Below, one piece after another: positions 47,101 through 58,562 of a DNA stretch of 64,000 bases. The position numbers and the translations under genes were made by a program. The stretch's first letter is position 1. Every line of letters begins with the position of its first letter. The notes under the pieces are model-generated. The model ran no database searches. It had not been told where the DNA came from and saw nothing but the letters and a program-made list of their open reading frames with translations. Source of the stretch: Epiperipatus broadwayi (lineage: Eukaryota; Onychophora; Udeonychophora; Euonychophora; Peripatidae); assembly GCA_028023455.1 (NCBI GenBank), contig JAQFVV010006220.1, forward strand, positions 10,249,916 through 10,313,915, given 5' to 3'.

Positions 47101-48750
47101 TAACCCCAAAACCCCCCTTCTCCCAATAATTTTCTCAACAACGTCAAATAAAAAACTCAATTATTCTTTAATCGTATAAAAAAAACAAAAACAACCCTCC
47201 CACTAATTCTCCAATCAAATTAAACCAATCAAGTAAACAGTAAATATAGTAAACAAACCCAAATACTATCAACACACCAAAAATCCTTCAATCAAAATTA
47301 AAAAACCTAGACTATTATTCCCATTTCAACAATATTATTTGGGAAAACCCAAATAATTTATAAACAAAAAAAAAAACAAATCTTTTCAATCAAATGTAAC
47401 CGATAAAAGTAACTTAAATTTTATTTAAACATACACACGAACAAAAACAAAACAAAACCTCTCCCCAATAATTTTCAACACCAAAAACACCCACCCCTCT
47501 CACTAATTATTCACAATCAAATGTCACCACTACTAAAAGTAACGAAACCTATCTTTAAGGTTACACCCCTTCTCCCAATATTGTTGTCTACAATCGTACA
47601 CACAAAAAACACCCTTCCCAGTAATTGTGCGGAATAAAGTAAACCGACAAAGTAAGCCCAACTATATTTAAACTAACCCAAATACTTTGAACTACACCAA
47701 AAACCCCTTGCAAAAAATAAACAAACAACAACATAGCCTTGCAAAAATATTTATTTGTAGAACCAAAACCATATTTATAAACGAAGCCAACCCACAAAGA
47801 AACCGAAAAAGAAAGTTTAAATTTTATTTAAACAAACCCAAAAAAAACCCCCAAAATTTTCAACAAAGAAACCACAAAAACAAATATATTAAAGACCACA
47901 AAAACCCCCCCTGAATTTTGTCAACCAATTTTACAAAACAAATATTTTTTAAAAACACAATACTATTTGAACACACACCAAAAAGCCCTAAAAAAAAAAC
48001 ATATACCCACGCAAAATATTTGGGAAAAAATCAGAAACAAAAAACTGAAACAAACCAAAAAAAAAAAAGACGAAAAGCGGAACCAAAATTTTTTTATCAT
48101 TATTAACTCATATATCATTTTACAGAACTCCAGATATTCAATTCTTTTTAATGGGTCATTTTTATATTTTTTTATATTCCTTCTTTTCTTCTTAGTCTGT
48201 AGTTTTAATTGAAAATTTATTGATGAATTACTGATTTTTTTGTATCATCTATCTTTGTTGTAGTTCTTACTAGATTATTAGTTATCTTATTGATTTCAGT
48301 TAAATGTGAATCATCTTCAAAGTTTATCAGTACTTTAAAGTGATTAACAAATTCTAATTTAAATTCATCGGAGTGTTTCTGAAGATTAGGAATATCAACT
48401 ATTAAATGGAGCCTTTCTTAAATTGTTTTTCCAGTTTTGTATTAACATATGTATTTTACATCTCACTAGTTGATAGTTTCTAGGTTGAATATATGAAGAA
48501 GTAACTTTTCATCAACATTACCTGACATTTTTGCATTTCCTTCTGCATTGGTTAAGTTATCTGGATTTTTGTGATAGTTTGGCTATTATTTTTGATTTTA
48601 TCAATTAATTTATTATTGTCAGATCATTCATGTTTGGATCATTTATTCATTATTGAATTATCCATTTTCTCTCCCTTCATGATCTTATTTCTTTCATTAA
48701 TAATTTCAACTTAAGTAATCTATATTTAATTATGGTTTATATCTTTCTCT
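44171..48750 (-). mobile_element. RTE-type LINE copy C with reverse transcriptase, split by a minisatellite
   Basis: On the - strand, 46020-45100 encodes decayed RTE reverse-transcriptase motifs in order: [11 protein letters not shown], a VDYEKVFNS segment, and RCVLSALTYRTETQ, then ERCILEI. These match the [16 protein letters not shown] and CVLPxLTYGxET signatures of RTE-clade LINEs. The upstream part (46480-46160 and 48450-48120) matches copy B but is separated by about 1.6 kb of A/C-rich repeat. The 3' tail (44650-44200) matches 53576-53930. No intact frame remains, so the element cannot copy itself. Confidence 0.8.
46500..48110. repeat. A/C-rich degenerate minisatellite, period about 80 bp
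   Basis: The + strand here is built almost only of A, C and T, with very little G, unlike its surroundings. Recurrent phrases CTYYCCMATAATTTTC, CAATCAAATGTAA and TATTTAAACWAACCC return roughly every 75-90 bases (for example CCC(A/G)ATAATTT near 47046, 47123 and 47463). Open frames here (47588-48212) come from the skewed composition, not from genes. It interrupts RTE copy C, whose two parts resume at about 46490 and 48115. Confidence 0.75.
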
Positions 48751-49374
48751 TTTCAATGCTTTATTACTCTCTCTTTTGGTATATAATAGAAAATAATACA
48801 CGGTTTTACCCAAAAAATCATTTATCTATATATATATTTTATCCAGATGAAGAGTTGTATCAAAGTTCAAAGTTGAGTGCCAAATTATATAATAAGAAAT
48901 ATTATTTTTCTTTTGAGAATTACCTAAAGTTTTCTTGCAAGTATGACTACATATTGGTATATCAAATTATATATTAGAAATAAAAGTTGATGGGTGATCA
49001 TTTCTACAGCTACCTGTTTGTGCTGGCTAAGTAAATTAATAATCAAACTATTAAGCCTATGTATTGGCTTGCTTAATTTTGAGTATTGACTAGAGTTTTT
49101 ATCTACAGATTTGTGCAAAAATAATGGTAATTTCAATTTAAAATTAGGTTTCAAATTATATGGATAATAATACAAAGTTTAAATTTTATAAATTGAAAAA
49201 CCCGAAATTATGAAAGAAAATATACCTATTTCTTCTAGTAGATGTTTTTAAAATCTAACTAAAATGAGACTAATTAAAGTTTAGTTTTATTTATTTAGAT
49301 TTTTATGGTTACTATAACATTAATAATAGAAGTTGACTGATTTATTTCAAAATCTATCAATAAGTAAGAATATA
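48751..49374. other. BSDC1 intron, no feature seen
   Basis: A+T-rich sequence between the RTE copy and the mariner element. Overlapping short open frames on both strands have no recognisable motif. Confidence 0.4.
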
Positions 49375-50094
49375 TGAGGGGGATCCAAAAATAATTCATT
49401 GTTCTCTGGTTTGTGTGCCTGTTGTAGTAATATACTTTTGCTGTTACATATTCTTTGCAGGAATCTTTCTGCATCAATCTGCCAAATGATATCGCCATGT
49501 GAAATTATGGAGCCACATAACACATCTTTTTCTAAAGTGTGTTTTGTATATTTGATAAGTTTTTTATAATAGCTGAAATGATCCAACAATTAAAGCTGTT
49601 TTTTTTTTTTTATGCAAATGGCATTTTTCTCTCAGATTTAGTTTGTAACGGTCAGGCATTTTATTTACAAATTCTGAAACATTTATGTGATGCAGCAAAA
49701 TGTAAACATCCCATTTTGTAACAAAGAAAAGAGTGCAAACTCTACCCCAACAATATCATCTCTCGAGTGTGAAACACTTTTTAATTAAATTCAGCATGAC
49801 CCAGCTTATCTATCAGCCATATTTTCTCGGGCTTGTTAGTGTAATCTCTCGAATGAAAAAATATCTCAATTTTTTTTTTTTTTTGCAGACTTAGATAGTG
49901 GTGAAAAAAAAAGTAAACATTAAAAGACATCACTTTGCAAGTATTTCCCGACTATTTTGAAAAATGAAAAACATGTTTAGACCGGTGTATTGCATCAAAT
50001 GGATAGTAATTTGAAAGAGATTATATTTATAACAATTAAAAATATATAAACAATTTTTTAATATAAAATCCAGTTATTTTTGACTCCCCTCTCA
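49375..50094 (+). mobile_element. mariner element remnant
   Basis: The ends TGAGGGGGATCCAAAAATAA (left) and, on the complement, TGAGAGGGGAGTCAAAAATAA (right) are inverted repeats flanked by TA at 49373-49374 and 50095-50096, as in Tc1/mariner. On the + strand, 49640-49740 gives GQAFYLQILKHLCDAAKCKHP, like the region before the third catalytic Asp in mariner transposases. Near 49930-50010, ITLQVFPDYFEK and DRCIASNGD match the C-terminal end. Most of the transposase is deleted and the rest is frameshifted; the third catalytic motif (DNAPAH type) is not legible. Confidence 0.85.
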
Positions 50095-50390
50095 TATTTA
50101 TAATCAATGTTACATTTCTTGATTGCTGAAATCTTTCAGCAAAAACATGAGATCCAAGGTTGTGAGATATTTAGAAATCCACAATATCATCAATAAAATA
50201 AAGAAAATTTTGGATTAAGAGAAATAATGAACTAAGGCATATTTAAATTACAAAAAAAAATGCTTAATTAATAACCATAAATAATAATAATAATTTTTGC
50301 ACATTGACCACATACAAGATTATTTTAGCAGAAAAATTTATATATTGAATCCTATCCGGAACAGATTTCTTCATATGTTTCAGTATTCAG

Positions 50391-50440
50391 TTAATTATTA
50401 AAATATAACAATAATAGAATAACTCAATATATATTGAAAC
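50391..50440 (-). repeat. RTE tail copy D, left part
   Basis: TTAATTATTAAAATATAACA...AACTCAATATATATTGAAAC resembles 44173-44222, just outside the hAT element in copy C. It stops at 50440. The matching sequence resumes at 53576, beyond a 3.1-kb insertion. Confidence 0.5.
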
Positions 50441-53400
50441 AGTCAGATCTAAAGATCTACCTGTTTCACCTACTATAGTCATAGTAGTATATTGATTTGT
50501 ATGTTATTTTACTACAAATTGCGTGTATTTCTTTATTCAGAATTCCGAACTTGTGCTCTTAAAGAATTATAGAGTATGTGTCTGTATAAGTGTCTATTTC
50601 ATTGCAATATAGATGCCAGTAAGGATAATATATATGCTCTTATAACCCTCCATTCATTAAACTGTGTAAAACTAACAATCTGTGCAGCTTGAATTTATGT
50701 ATAGAATTGTATTTAAACTTAATAAAAAAATCATTTATTTAAAATATTAGTCTTAAATATTCTTTTAAAATTATTTCAAGTTTATTTTTCATTAAAAATA
50801 CAGATGGTAAAGTTGTTTACTAGTTAATATTTGTTCAAAGTAATATTTCGTTAAAGATTGACCAGCTTGGCATTACTTTAAATTATTTCCAGTTTATTCA
50901 TTGTTAGAAGTGCCGACAATAAAGTTGTTTATGAGTTAAAACTCACTTAAAATTATATTTTAGTCAAAGATTGACTACATTAGCATTTTCTTAAAATTAT
51001 TTTAGGTTTATGATTTTGTTTAAAACTGCAGACTATAAAGTTGTTTACGAGTTTTCGCAGTTGACCAAAATAACATTTTACTTTAATTAACCTTATAGCT
51101 AAAAGTCAACTTAGAAATCAGTCGGTCGTAAATCCTAACTTGACCATTTGGAGGGACCCGGGAGAGTTTTTTTAGAGGTGGTAAAAGATAATTGAGAGCA
51201 CGAGGTTCGAAGCAGTAAACAAATGATATAGTAACCACAGGAAAGAAATAGGGGTGTGTACTGAGTATAGATATAAAAACTTGCAGTTTTTATTATTGAG
51301 ATAATAAATATATATATACATATACAAGAAAATATATATCACCGAGAGAATATTGTTAATTTTTTTTATTGTTGCTAAGATGAGAACCGCCGGCTAGTGG
51401 AAGATAGAGTTGCTGTTTATCTTCTACTAGAGCTTCTACAAATGTTTACAACAATCGTTGTCTTATGCCCAAGAACCAGCAACAGCCACCCTATAAGTAT
51501 AAACCAGCTGCATAAATAATAATGGAGCCATATCCAGAAGCCACCTTAGCTATAACGAAGCTGTACCCAGTAAGCCACACCAGCCATAAGCAAATTGTAT
51601 CTAATAAGCCGCATCTACTGAATGGCGTCAGAAAGCAAAAAAAAAACAGATTCACATCCGTCAATGGAGAATAGGAATCGTGCTCAGAGAAACTACTCGT
51701 ACCTGAACTTTTACTAGAATCTCTCTCGAGAATTACAATAAAGCATGCTAAAATATCATTCATTTTTTAAAGTAATTATCAAACTAGCGCTTATTGTGTT
51801 TCCTATATAACTGCTATGTACCTTTATTTTAAATTAGTCACTTTATCAAATCTTGCTTGATCATCATTATTATTATTATTATAATCTTACACATACACAT
51901 ATATTTATTTTAATATGTAATGTTTAAACCCTAAAACTTTAGTGATAAATGTATTAAACTTCTTATTTATTATTTATATGTTATTTAAGCCATTTTTTAT
52001 CATAGTTATGTTTGATTTATGCAAAAGTAATCAGAACAGAGTTTGGCGAATTATTAATTCTCAGACAGATATATACATGCTCTCATTGTGCTCAAGAAAA
52101 CGACAAACTCCCTTCTGTACTTAATACTCTGCGCCAGTGATAATATTGCTATCTATAATATGGCCTAATAAATAATTATAAATAGTATTTATTTGCCTTT
52201 AAGCAAGAGCGATTGTCTGCAGTATATATGCAATGATTATTTGGACCCGTAATAACTTCTAAAAATATACTGTAAATTTATAATTATATGTCTTAAGTGA
52301 AACAGATATCTCTTAAGCCAGATTCTAAGTATTTTCCTATAGTATAATTATTATGTGCTATTTCGGAATTGATTAATGGCAGTAAGACTGCTAGACGCTC
52401 CATATTTTGCGTATTTAATGAATTAAAATGATTATATTAGATTCGCGGAGTGAATGTGATGCTCATTAGCAAATAATGCTTATCTTCTTGCTATATTCTA
52501 TACATATGTATGTGTCTGCATTGGGGTTGAGTTAATGTCAAACCATGCTAGTTAGTTTGGACAGCCAAGCCGTTTTATATTTGATATTTGAAAGAGACCA
52601 AAAGAGTCTCATCCTTGAAGTAGCTGTTTGATCCTCCGGACTAAAGAAGTCTCCTTTATTATTATTATAGCAAGCAGCGTGGTACAAAGAACCGTTATTA
52701 ATCTTTATGAGCACACCTTTGAGACACACTCCTTTTATTGATATATTTGATACACCATAAAATCTGAAGTGACCCTGCTCCATCAGTTCTGCCCTCCTTA
52801 TTAAATAACTTCGACCTTGATCTGAGCCAGAATCTGGGTTAACTTGATTAATTTGTATCTAAATTAGAAGTAACTGTATTGATAAGTAATATACTCCCAT
52901 CTAGTATGATCACACTTTTTTTGTTAAGTTCTTCGCATATAGCTAGGCATAAATCTCTGCATAACTGTGTATGATATCACTCATCCCTACGTAATAAAAG
53001 GGAAAATGGCAATGTAAAGGTTAATTAGCCACTGTAACGTTTTGTTTTATTGTATATAAAGCTAAAATATTGATCATATGTAAAATAACATTCACCTGCA
53101 TGTGAATCATTTATATACCTGAATTTTAATGTTTGCTACTCTGTATCACGAATGTATATTTATTTCCCTTTGTATAAAGCTCAATTCTTAATTTGTTAAT
53201 CCTATATAACTTCACCTGCGTATGATAGATTATGTACATTTTGCTTTATTAATTATGAATTTATATATTAAATTTTCTAAAATATATCACTTCTCAGTCT
53301 CAATCCTTGCTCATAGTCTTTATGAATTACTAAATTAAGTCATTTAGTATTGGGATAAGTCTCATGTTCTACCGATGTGCTAGTACGGAACATGGTCAAG

Positions 53401-53575
53401 GAAGTATTGAGTGTAGCATCAGGCAGGTCATTCGCTAGTGTGGGATTTTGAAGTACAGGTGAGAGAGTTGAGATATGATCAAACATAGGGTGTGACCATC
53501 CCGACTTGGTCAGTCTGTTTCTCTTTCATCTGGACTTTCAGTCTGTTGAGTAAATGCACAAACCTGACCATTACA
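50441..53575. mobile_element. 3.1-kb insertion of unknown class in RTE tail
   Basis: ATATTGA occurs on both sides (50431-50437 and 53576-53582), as if duplicated on insertion. Comparison with 44200-44230 shows continuous sequence when the intervening part is removed. The insert is less A+T-rich than its surroundings in places and contains a 3-copy tandem repeat. I see no protein I recognise. The - strand frame 51763-51491 gives a 90-residue hydrophobic-ended peptide without known motif. TTGACCATT (about 51140) and CTGACCATTACA (53564-53575) resemble each other with their upstream sequence, hinting at worn LTR ends, but I could not pair full LTRs. Confidence 0.5.
50765..51075. repeat. Tandem repeat, three units of about 110 bp
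   Basis: The units share TAAAATTATTT..AGTTTAT, ATAAAGTTGTTTAYGAGTT and TTAAAGATTGACYA. The third is shortened. It lies within the 3.1-kb insertion. Confidence 0.7.
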
Positions 53576-54120
53576 ATATTGAGATATTTTATTGTGAAAT
53601 ATATTTTCACAGAGATTTAAATATGCTAATAAATAGAAATGGCATCCATGTTAAATATGTAATTTTACAGATAAGAAAGTTGTTATAACTGTAAATTAAA
53701 ATATAAGATAAACAGAATATATTTTAGATAGAACTCGTAGGTTTTGCATATATTTATGAGAATCACATCTAAAATGTATTAATGGCTATTATAACTTAAA
53801 ACTGATCGGCGGAATTCTTTATGGGTTATCCTCGTTGGGTACTTTGTAATTTGACTGAAACATTAATCTTGTAGAGTGTTTTATAGAATTTAGTTGACTT
53901 TAAGATATATTGGTAAATTTTTGTTGTCTTTCAGTAAATTCTGTAGCTTGCATTTCAGAGATTATCAGAAAATTATAGCTTTCCTAAGCTTACAGTTGAC
54001 AATTCTATACCACTTCATTTATGCTGGAGATGTGAATTCTTTGTTCATTTTGATGCAGCTTCTTGTTCATGCTTAAGATAATGATATCTAATAGTCATTA
54101 GAAATTAATCCCAGAGTAAA
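53576..54120 (-). repeat. RTE tail copy D, right part
   Basis: This matches 44222-44720, sharing AAATGGCATCCATGTTAAATATGT, TGTAAATTAAAATATAAG and, further on, a TTCTGTAGCTTGCATTTCAG-like stretch and CAGTTGACAATTC. It joins logically to 50391-50440. The open frame at 53894-54076 is not coding. Confidence 0.6.
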
Positions 54121-54899
54121 TCAGGAAGAAAATGATCCAAAAATAATTTTATTTTCTGAAAATCATTAGGATTTCAGATAATATTGATGATGGCTGGTAT
54201 TAACCTACTTATCTTTTTCATATAAGTTTATACTAAATCTCTATTTTCAATTTTTTTCTGGCTTCAAACTTAAAATATATATATCTGTTATAAAAACTAA
54301 GGTAAATCAAATTTTTAATCAGATTCATTCAAGAATTTGATAAACATTTAATTACATAGTTTTAAGAATTTAATCAACAATATAATGTTTTTCTGAAGGT
54401 TTGGGATGATGGTGTTTTAGTTCTATTAATTTATTGGATTATTTCCATCATCTAATATGAGTATTGAATAACTTTAGAAAAATTTAACTTTATTTAAATT
54501 TTCTAAATATATTTAACTGGTAGTAATAGTACGCAGGTTAGTATATGCATAATATTTCGAGAGATATTACCTCCTCTCTTCTTCAGGTGTTGCTGATCTA
54601 ACCAGTGACATTACTAGTATTGGAATCGAATCTGGATCCTTAGATTTTCAAGTATTGAATTTTAAGGTAATGCTCTAACCAACTAAGCCTCCTGCCAAAG
54701 GCAAGTCAGTAGAAATTTCATATACTTATCTATGAAGTTCCTCCTTATTTCTTCACTTTTTCCTAAGAGCAAAATTGATTAGTGGTTTCCATACATTATA
54801 TATAGTCACTTATGGGATTGTTTGCCATTGCCATGTGATCAGCTTCTTTAAATTTTCTTCTTTATACCTTTTCTTTTGTATCCAATATTTTTGTATTTT

Positions 54900-55135
54900 C
54901 CCAACTGAACTTATGTTCATGGTCTGCTACTTTAGACACATGTTTTCTTTTGTCTAATCATCAGTTGGTGTTCTTGCAAGTGCTTTTTAATGCGATAACT
55001 GGTCTCACTAATATATGTTCTTCCACCTTTACATAGTATTTCATAGATGAAATTTTTTTCTTTTCGTTTCAAGTTTAGGCTTTGTAGATGTTAGAATCTC
55101 TCATATTGTTGTATGGGTTTGGAAAGCTGTTCTGA
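54900..55135 (-). pseudogene. Penelope GIY-YIG nuclease fragment, - strand copy
   Basis: Read on the - strand, the fragment starts near 55135 with an EQLSKPIQQY-like segment and continues FIYEILCKGGRTYISET, then RIKKHLQEHQLMIR. This is the YxIPCxCGxxYIGET...RLxEH pattern of the GIY-YIG domain at the C-terminus of Penelope-like reverse transcriptases. The second Cys of the usual CxxC pair is Gly here. Stops follow. The reverse-transcriptase domain is absent. Confidence 0.75.
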
Positions 55136-55155
55136 TATTATAGTGATGGTTCTTT

Positions 55156-55386
55156 TTGTTTTCTATGTATGAAATACCATGTGAATGTGGAAGAATGTAT
55201 ATTAGAGAGACCAATCATCTCATTGAAAAGCACTTGCAAGAACACAAACAGATGATTAGAAGAGAGAAACAGATGTGTCTAAGGTTGCAAACCATGTATA
55301 CTGGGAAAATACAAAAATATTGGATAGAGAAGAAAAGGTATAAAGAAAAAAAAATTAAAGAAGCTGCTCTCATGACAATGCCCTAA
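55156..55386 (+). pseudogene. Penelope GIY-YIG nuclease fragment, + strand copy
   Basis: A 76-residue open frame begins near the GIY-YIG core: YEIPCECGRMYIRETNHLI, then EKHLQEHKQMIR. It keeps the CxC pair and the YI..ET segment, with Arg in place of the usual Gly of YIGET. It ends in a Lys-rich tail and a stop at 55384-55386. Without the reverse transcriptase this is a fragment. The visible ATG is internal to the original protein. Confidence 0.8.
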
Positions 55387-55410
55387 ACAATACTATAAAA
55401 CAACCAAAGA

Positions 55411-55633
55411 TCACTATATATATATTGCCACACACAGCAAGCTAGAGTAATCAATGGATGCCAGAAGACTTGTGCATAAAATCCTATCTAGTGCCTTCTC
55501 CTCCAATATCCCCAGACTAGTTTCTGGCTTATGGCTTTTGTCAATGAGGAGCCTTGGATCTGAAAGCACTGCATCTAGATCTTAGGATCCATTGATTACT
55601 CTAGCTTGCTGTGTGTGGCAATATATATAGTGA
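55411..55633. repeat. Foldback repeat with 47-bp inverted arms
   Basis: Arms 55411-55459 and 55587-55633 are complementary almost base for base (TTGCCACACACAGCAAGCTA and its complement), around a 127-base middle. The middle (AGACTAGTTTCTGGCTTATGG, ATGAGGAGC) also occurs at about 61985-62100, but there the arms are lost or different. It is absent from the - strand Penelope copy, so it was added to the + copy or lost from the other. Confidence 0.8.
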
Positions 55634-56072
55634 GCTTTGCCTGTTTTAACAATAGTTATACACAAGCATAAGAGGAGGAAGTGGTCATGTGATGTTTATT
55701 GGCTTGAAAATAATACTATAAGTCAATCTAGTGTGGCTATATATAATGTATGAAAACCACTAATCAACTTTGCTCTTTGGAAAAAGTAAAGAAATCAGGA
55801 GGAACCTCATAGATAAGTATATGAAATTTCTACTGACTTGCCTTTGGCAGGATGACTTGGTGGATTAAAGCATTACCTTAAAATTCAATACTCATGTATC
55901 TAATAATCCAGATTCAATTCCCATACTAGTACTGTCACTGATCAGGCCAGCAAAAGCTGAAGAAGAGGGAAGAATAATACCTTTCGAAACTTGTACATAT
56001 ACTAATCTGTGTGCTATTACTAACAGTTGAATCTATTTGGAATATTTAAATAAAGTTAAATTTTTCTAATGA

Positions 56073-57290
56073 CATTCATTACTTATATTAGATTATGGAA
56101 ATAGTCTAATATATAAATGGAATTGTAATAAGTTATAGTTAAAATAATCTTTTAATTCACCTTAGGACATAGACTTCAATTGAAACATGTTTATAAAATA
56201 TTAAAAAAAATAAATTAATCCAAATACATGTTTTCGATCTTAAGAATTTTAACCTTTACAAAATCTATCATTGTATTTTTATCAAAAAAGGGAAATAAAT
56301 TAATTCTGTTCTTTTCATTTACAATGAAAGTGATATGTATTATATATATATATTTCAAACTGTCATTCTGCAAAATTTATTTGCTGGAATGACATTGAAA
56401 CCATATTATTTTAATATATATATTGAAAAACTAATTCTGATTTAAAATTTACCATCTACTTCATAATTCTCTTTTTTAAAAATCATTTTCATGACATTTA
56501 TTCTTATATATGTAATAAATCAAATGCTCAGTTGTTTATAAGTCAAGGACAGAAGTATTTATCCAACTTTTGAGTCTTTGAGCAAAACAAGACATAGCCG
56601 AGAGGTCATCGCAGCCACCTTGCAAGCAAGTAGTTGGTTGCAGACGTTTGTGGGTTCGTGTCCCGGCCGATGCTATGACATATGGAAAAAAAAAAGATTG
56701 TTATGTCTGTTGTGACATTTAAATCTGTAATCCTTTTTTCCTGGGACAGATTAATTTTCTCTACAACATTTAGCATATAGTAAAATGTTTGGAAGGTCAA
56801 CAAACATTCAAAGACTTTGGACACAGGATGAGCATAATATTTGCCTTTTTTTTTTACTTTTCTCATCTAGAAATTGATTCAGGGACCTTTAGTTCTAAAT
56901 CTTATCATTCTCACTACTGTATTAAATTATAGAAAGCAAATAATTATCCTAAAACTAATTCTTAATTGATGAAATATCTCTAATATAAGTAATATCAAAA
57001 TGCTCTTTTTATTTAGTCCATATGTTAAACTTAATTCTGGGACATCCATCACATAAGTCAAAATCCTTAAATTATTATTGCTATTATAGAGACAATGATA
57101 TTTACTAAGAATCTATTTTGTATCAGCTTTCATATATCAAACATTTGCAAAATTTGGATAAACTACAATTAGCTGATTTATTGCAATGTGCCTATGGTAA
57201 TTTAAGACAATCTGGCTGACTAATTTATAAAAATTGCAGGATGACAGTCATATATTATTTGTTGAAGAATCCTCAAGTTTAAGTTTCATA
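56073..57290. other. BSDC1 intron, A+T-rich
   Basis: Apart from the tRNA-like SINE head at 56591-56680, nothing is recognised. The - strand frame 56606-56866 overlaps the SINE and is not coding. Confidence 0.4.
56591..56680 (+). repeat. tRNA-derived SINE head
   Basis: CATAGC (56593-56598) pairs with GCTATG (56672-56677) like an acceptor stem. AGCCGAGAGGTC resembles an A box of a Leu/Ser-type tRNA, and GGTTCGTGTCC (56653-56663) is a good B box. It lacks a convincing anticodon arm and is followed by an A run, so a SINE fits better than a functional tRNA gene. Pol III transcription is possible but unproven. Confidence 0.6.
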
Positions 57291-57292
57291 TA

Positions 57293-58270
57293 CACCTAGG
57301 TCTCATTTTATGGGGGAGATAGGTTCCACAGAAAACTCGCATTAAAAAAAATCGCACAAAAATAGACTTAACTTACCTTGAAAAATGGGGGATAGGTGCT
57401 GTAATTTTCAGAATTCACATAAAAGCAAAGCAAGAAAGAAGAATTACTTTAAAATTTGCATTAAAAAAATAAGCAAATAAAGTATGAGTAATAAAAAATT
57501 TCAAATATTTGAAAAAAATTAATACAAGACAAACTTTTTTTACTTTTTTATTAACTGCAGTATTTAATTTTACATTTTTCATATATATTTTAATCATTAC
57601 CGCTAGCGTTCGTTTGTAAACTGGTAAAAAATCAGATTCGATGTGATGTGATGTGGTTTCTCCTTAAACGAAGTTACGAATATCTCAGCAATTATGCCCA
57701 GAGAAACCTGTTAGCCACTTTGTTTTTATTCATGATGTGATGTACAACTAGTGCCACTTTCAGTCTTATGCTGTGTTAATGGTTTTCTGTTTCTATATTA
57801 AAAAAATGAAATCGCAATCAAAACAAAAAGATTATACATTATCATTAGAAAGATTATTTTCAGTTTATAAAATCTTCGTTTTTTATTTTAAAAATCTAAA
57901 AGATTATTTATTTTTGTTATATATAACAAAATATGTTTTAAAAGTTTAATTTTTTTGAATATTTATTACGATATTTTTATATGTAAGTATAAATCTATTA
58001 TTATTATTATTTACTCATTAGTATAAATAGGTTATTTATATAAAAGCTAAGATTCTAAATACAGCTTCAGGCCATATTCACGTTAGCTGCTAATATAACG
58101 TTACATTTTTGAAAAAAAAAAAAGTATTTCAAGTGAAAATAAGTTATTAATAATTTAAATTTTTTGATATCTAATAAATATAGTGAAATATGAAAGATAT
58201 TAAGAAGAAACATGAATCACATAACTTCAAAATCGCATTAAAATAATCCGCATAAAATGAGACCCAGGTG
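57293..58270. mobile_element. Tc1/mariner-type MITE (pogo/Tigger-like ends)
   Basis: A 978-bp non-coding element has inverted ends CACCTAGGTCTCATTTTATG and CACCTGGGTCTCATTTTATG and is flanked by TA on both sides (57291-57292 and 58271-58272). The sub-terminal ATGCGGAT/TTAATGCGATTT motifs resemble those of pogo/Tigger elements. There is no transposase frame. Confidence 0.8.
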
Positions 58271-58562
58271 TACTTATACTTTTTTTAATCCTAGAGGATG
58301 CATTCCTGTCTTGTTCAAAGAAATTTTTGATGATTGTGATTATTCATACAGTTATTACTTAAATAAGGAAATCTTATTGCTCAAAGGTTGCAAGATTTGA
58401 AATTTCATTAAAGTTATCCTGTTGAAAAAGTATTATAGTTGTGGAAGATTTGATCATTCTGAAACACGTTTATACTGATGCTAAAATAGTATTATGTTGC
58501 TATTTGTACCCAAAAAAGTAAAAATTCTAGATTAAATGTGTGGCAAAAGCACTCAATATATT

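Larger units (their letters stand above)
54478..56072. mobile_element. Head-to-head pair of Penelope-like element fragments
   Basis: Two 5'-truncated copies meet at about 55140 and read outward: 55140 to 54478 on the - strand and 55141 to 56072 on the + strand. Each begins with the end of a Penelope-type ORF (GIY-YIG nuclease region) and continues into the same tail. The tails share ACTATATATAATGTATGRAAACCACTAATCAA, TTTCTACTGACTTGCCTTTGGCAG, a tRNA-like stretch with a GATTCRATTCC box, and a distal AATTTAACTTTATTTAAAT. Penelope-like elements are known for inverted and truncated partial copies (pLTRs). The + copy additionally holds a foldback repeat. Confidence 0.8.

Noticed and set aside
47588-48212. 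Overlapping open frames with Lys/Asn/Pro-rich peptides
   Set aside because: They fall in the A/C-rich minisatellite, where stops on one strand are scarce because of base skew.
50434-53573. Full LTR retrotransposon with TG/CA ends and an ATAT duplication
   Set aside because: The two ends do not pair as LTRs over any useful length, and the TGAAAC at the left border belongs to the host repeat; I kept only an unclassified insertion.
55411-55633. CRISPR-like or bacterial attachment structure from the strong inverted repeat
   Set aside because: The setting is a eukaryotic intron with a single foldback unit and no spaced direct repeats.
56591-56680. Functional tRNA gene
   Set aside because: Good A and B boxes and an acceptor stem, but no convincing anticodon arm, and it is followed by an A run as in SINEs.
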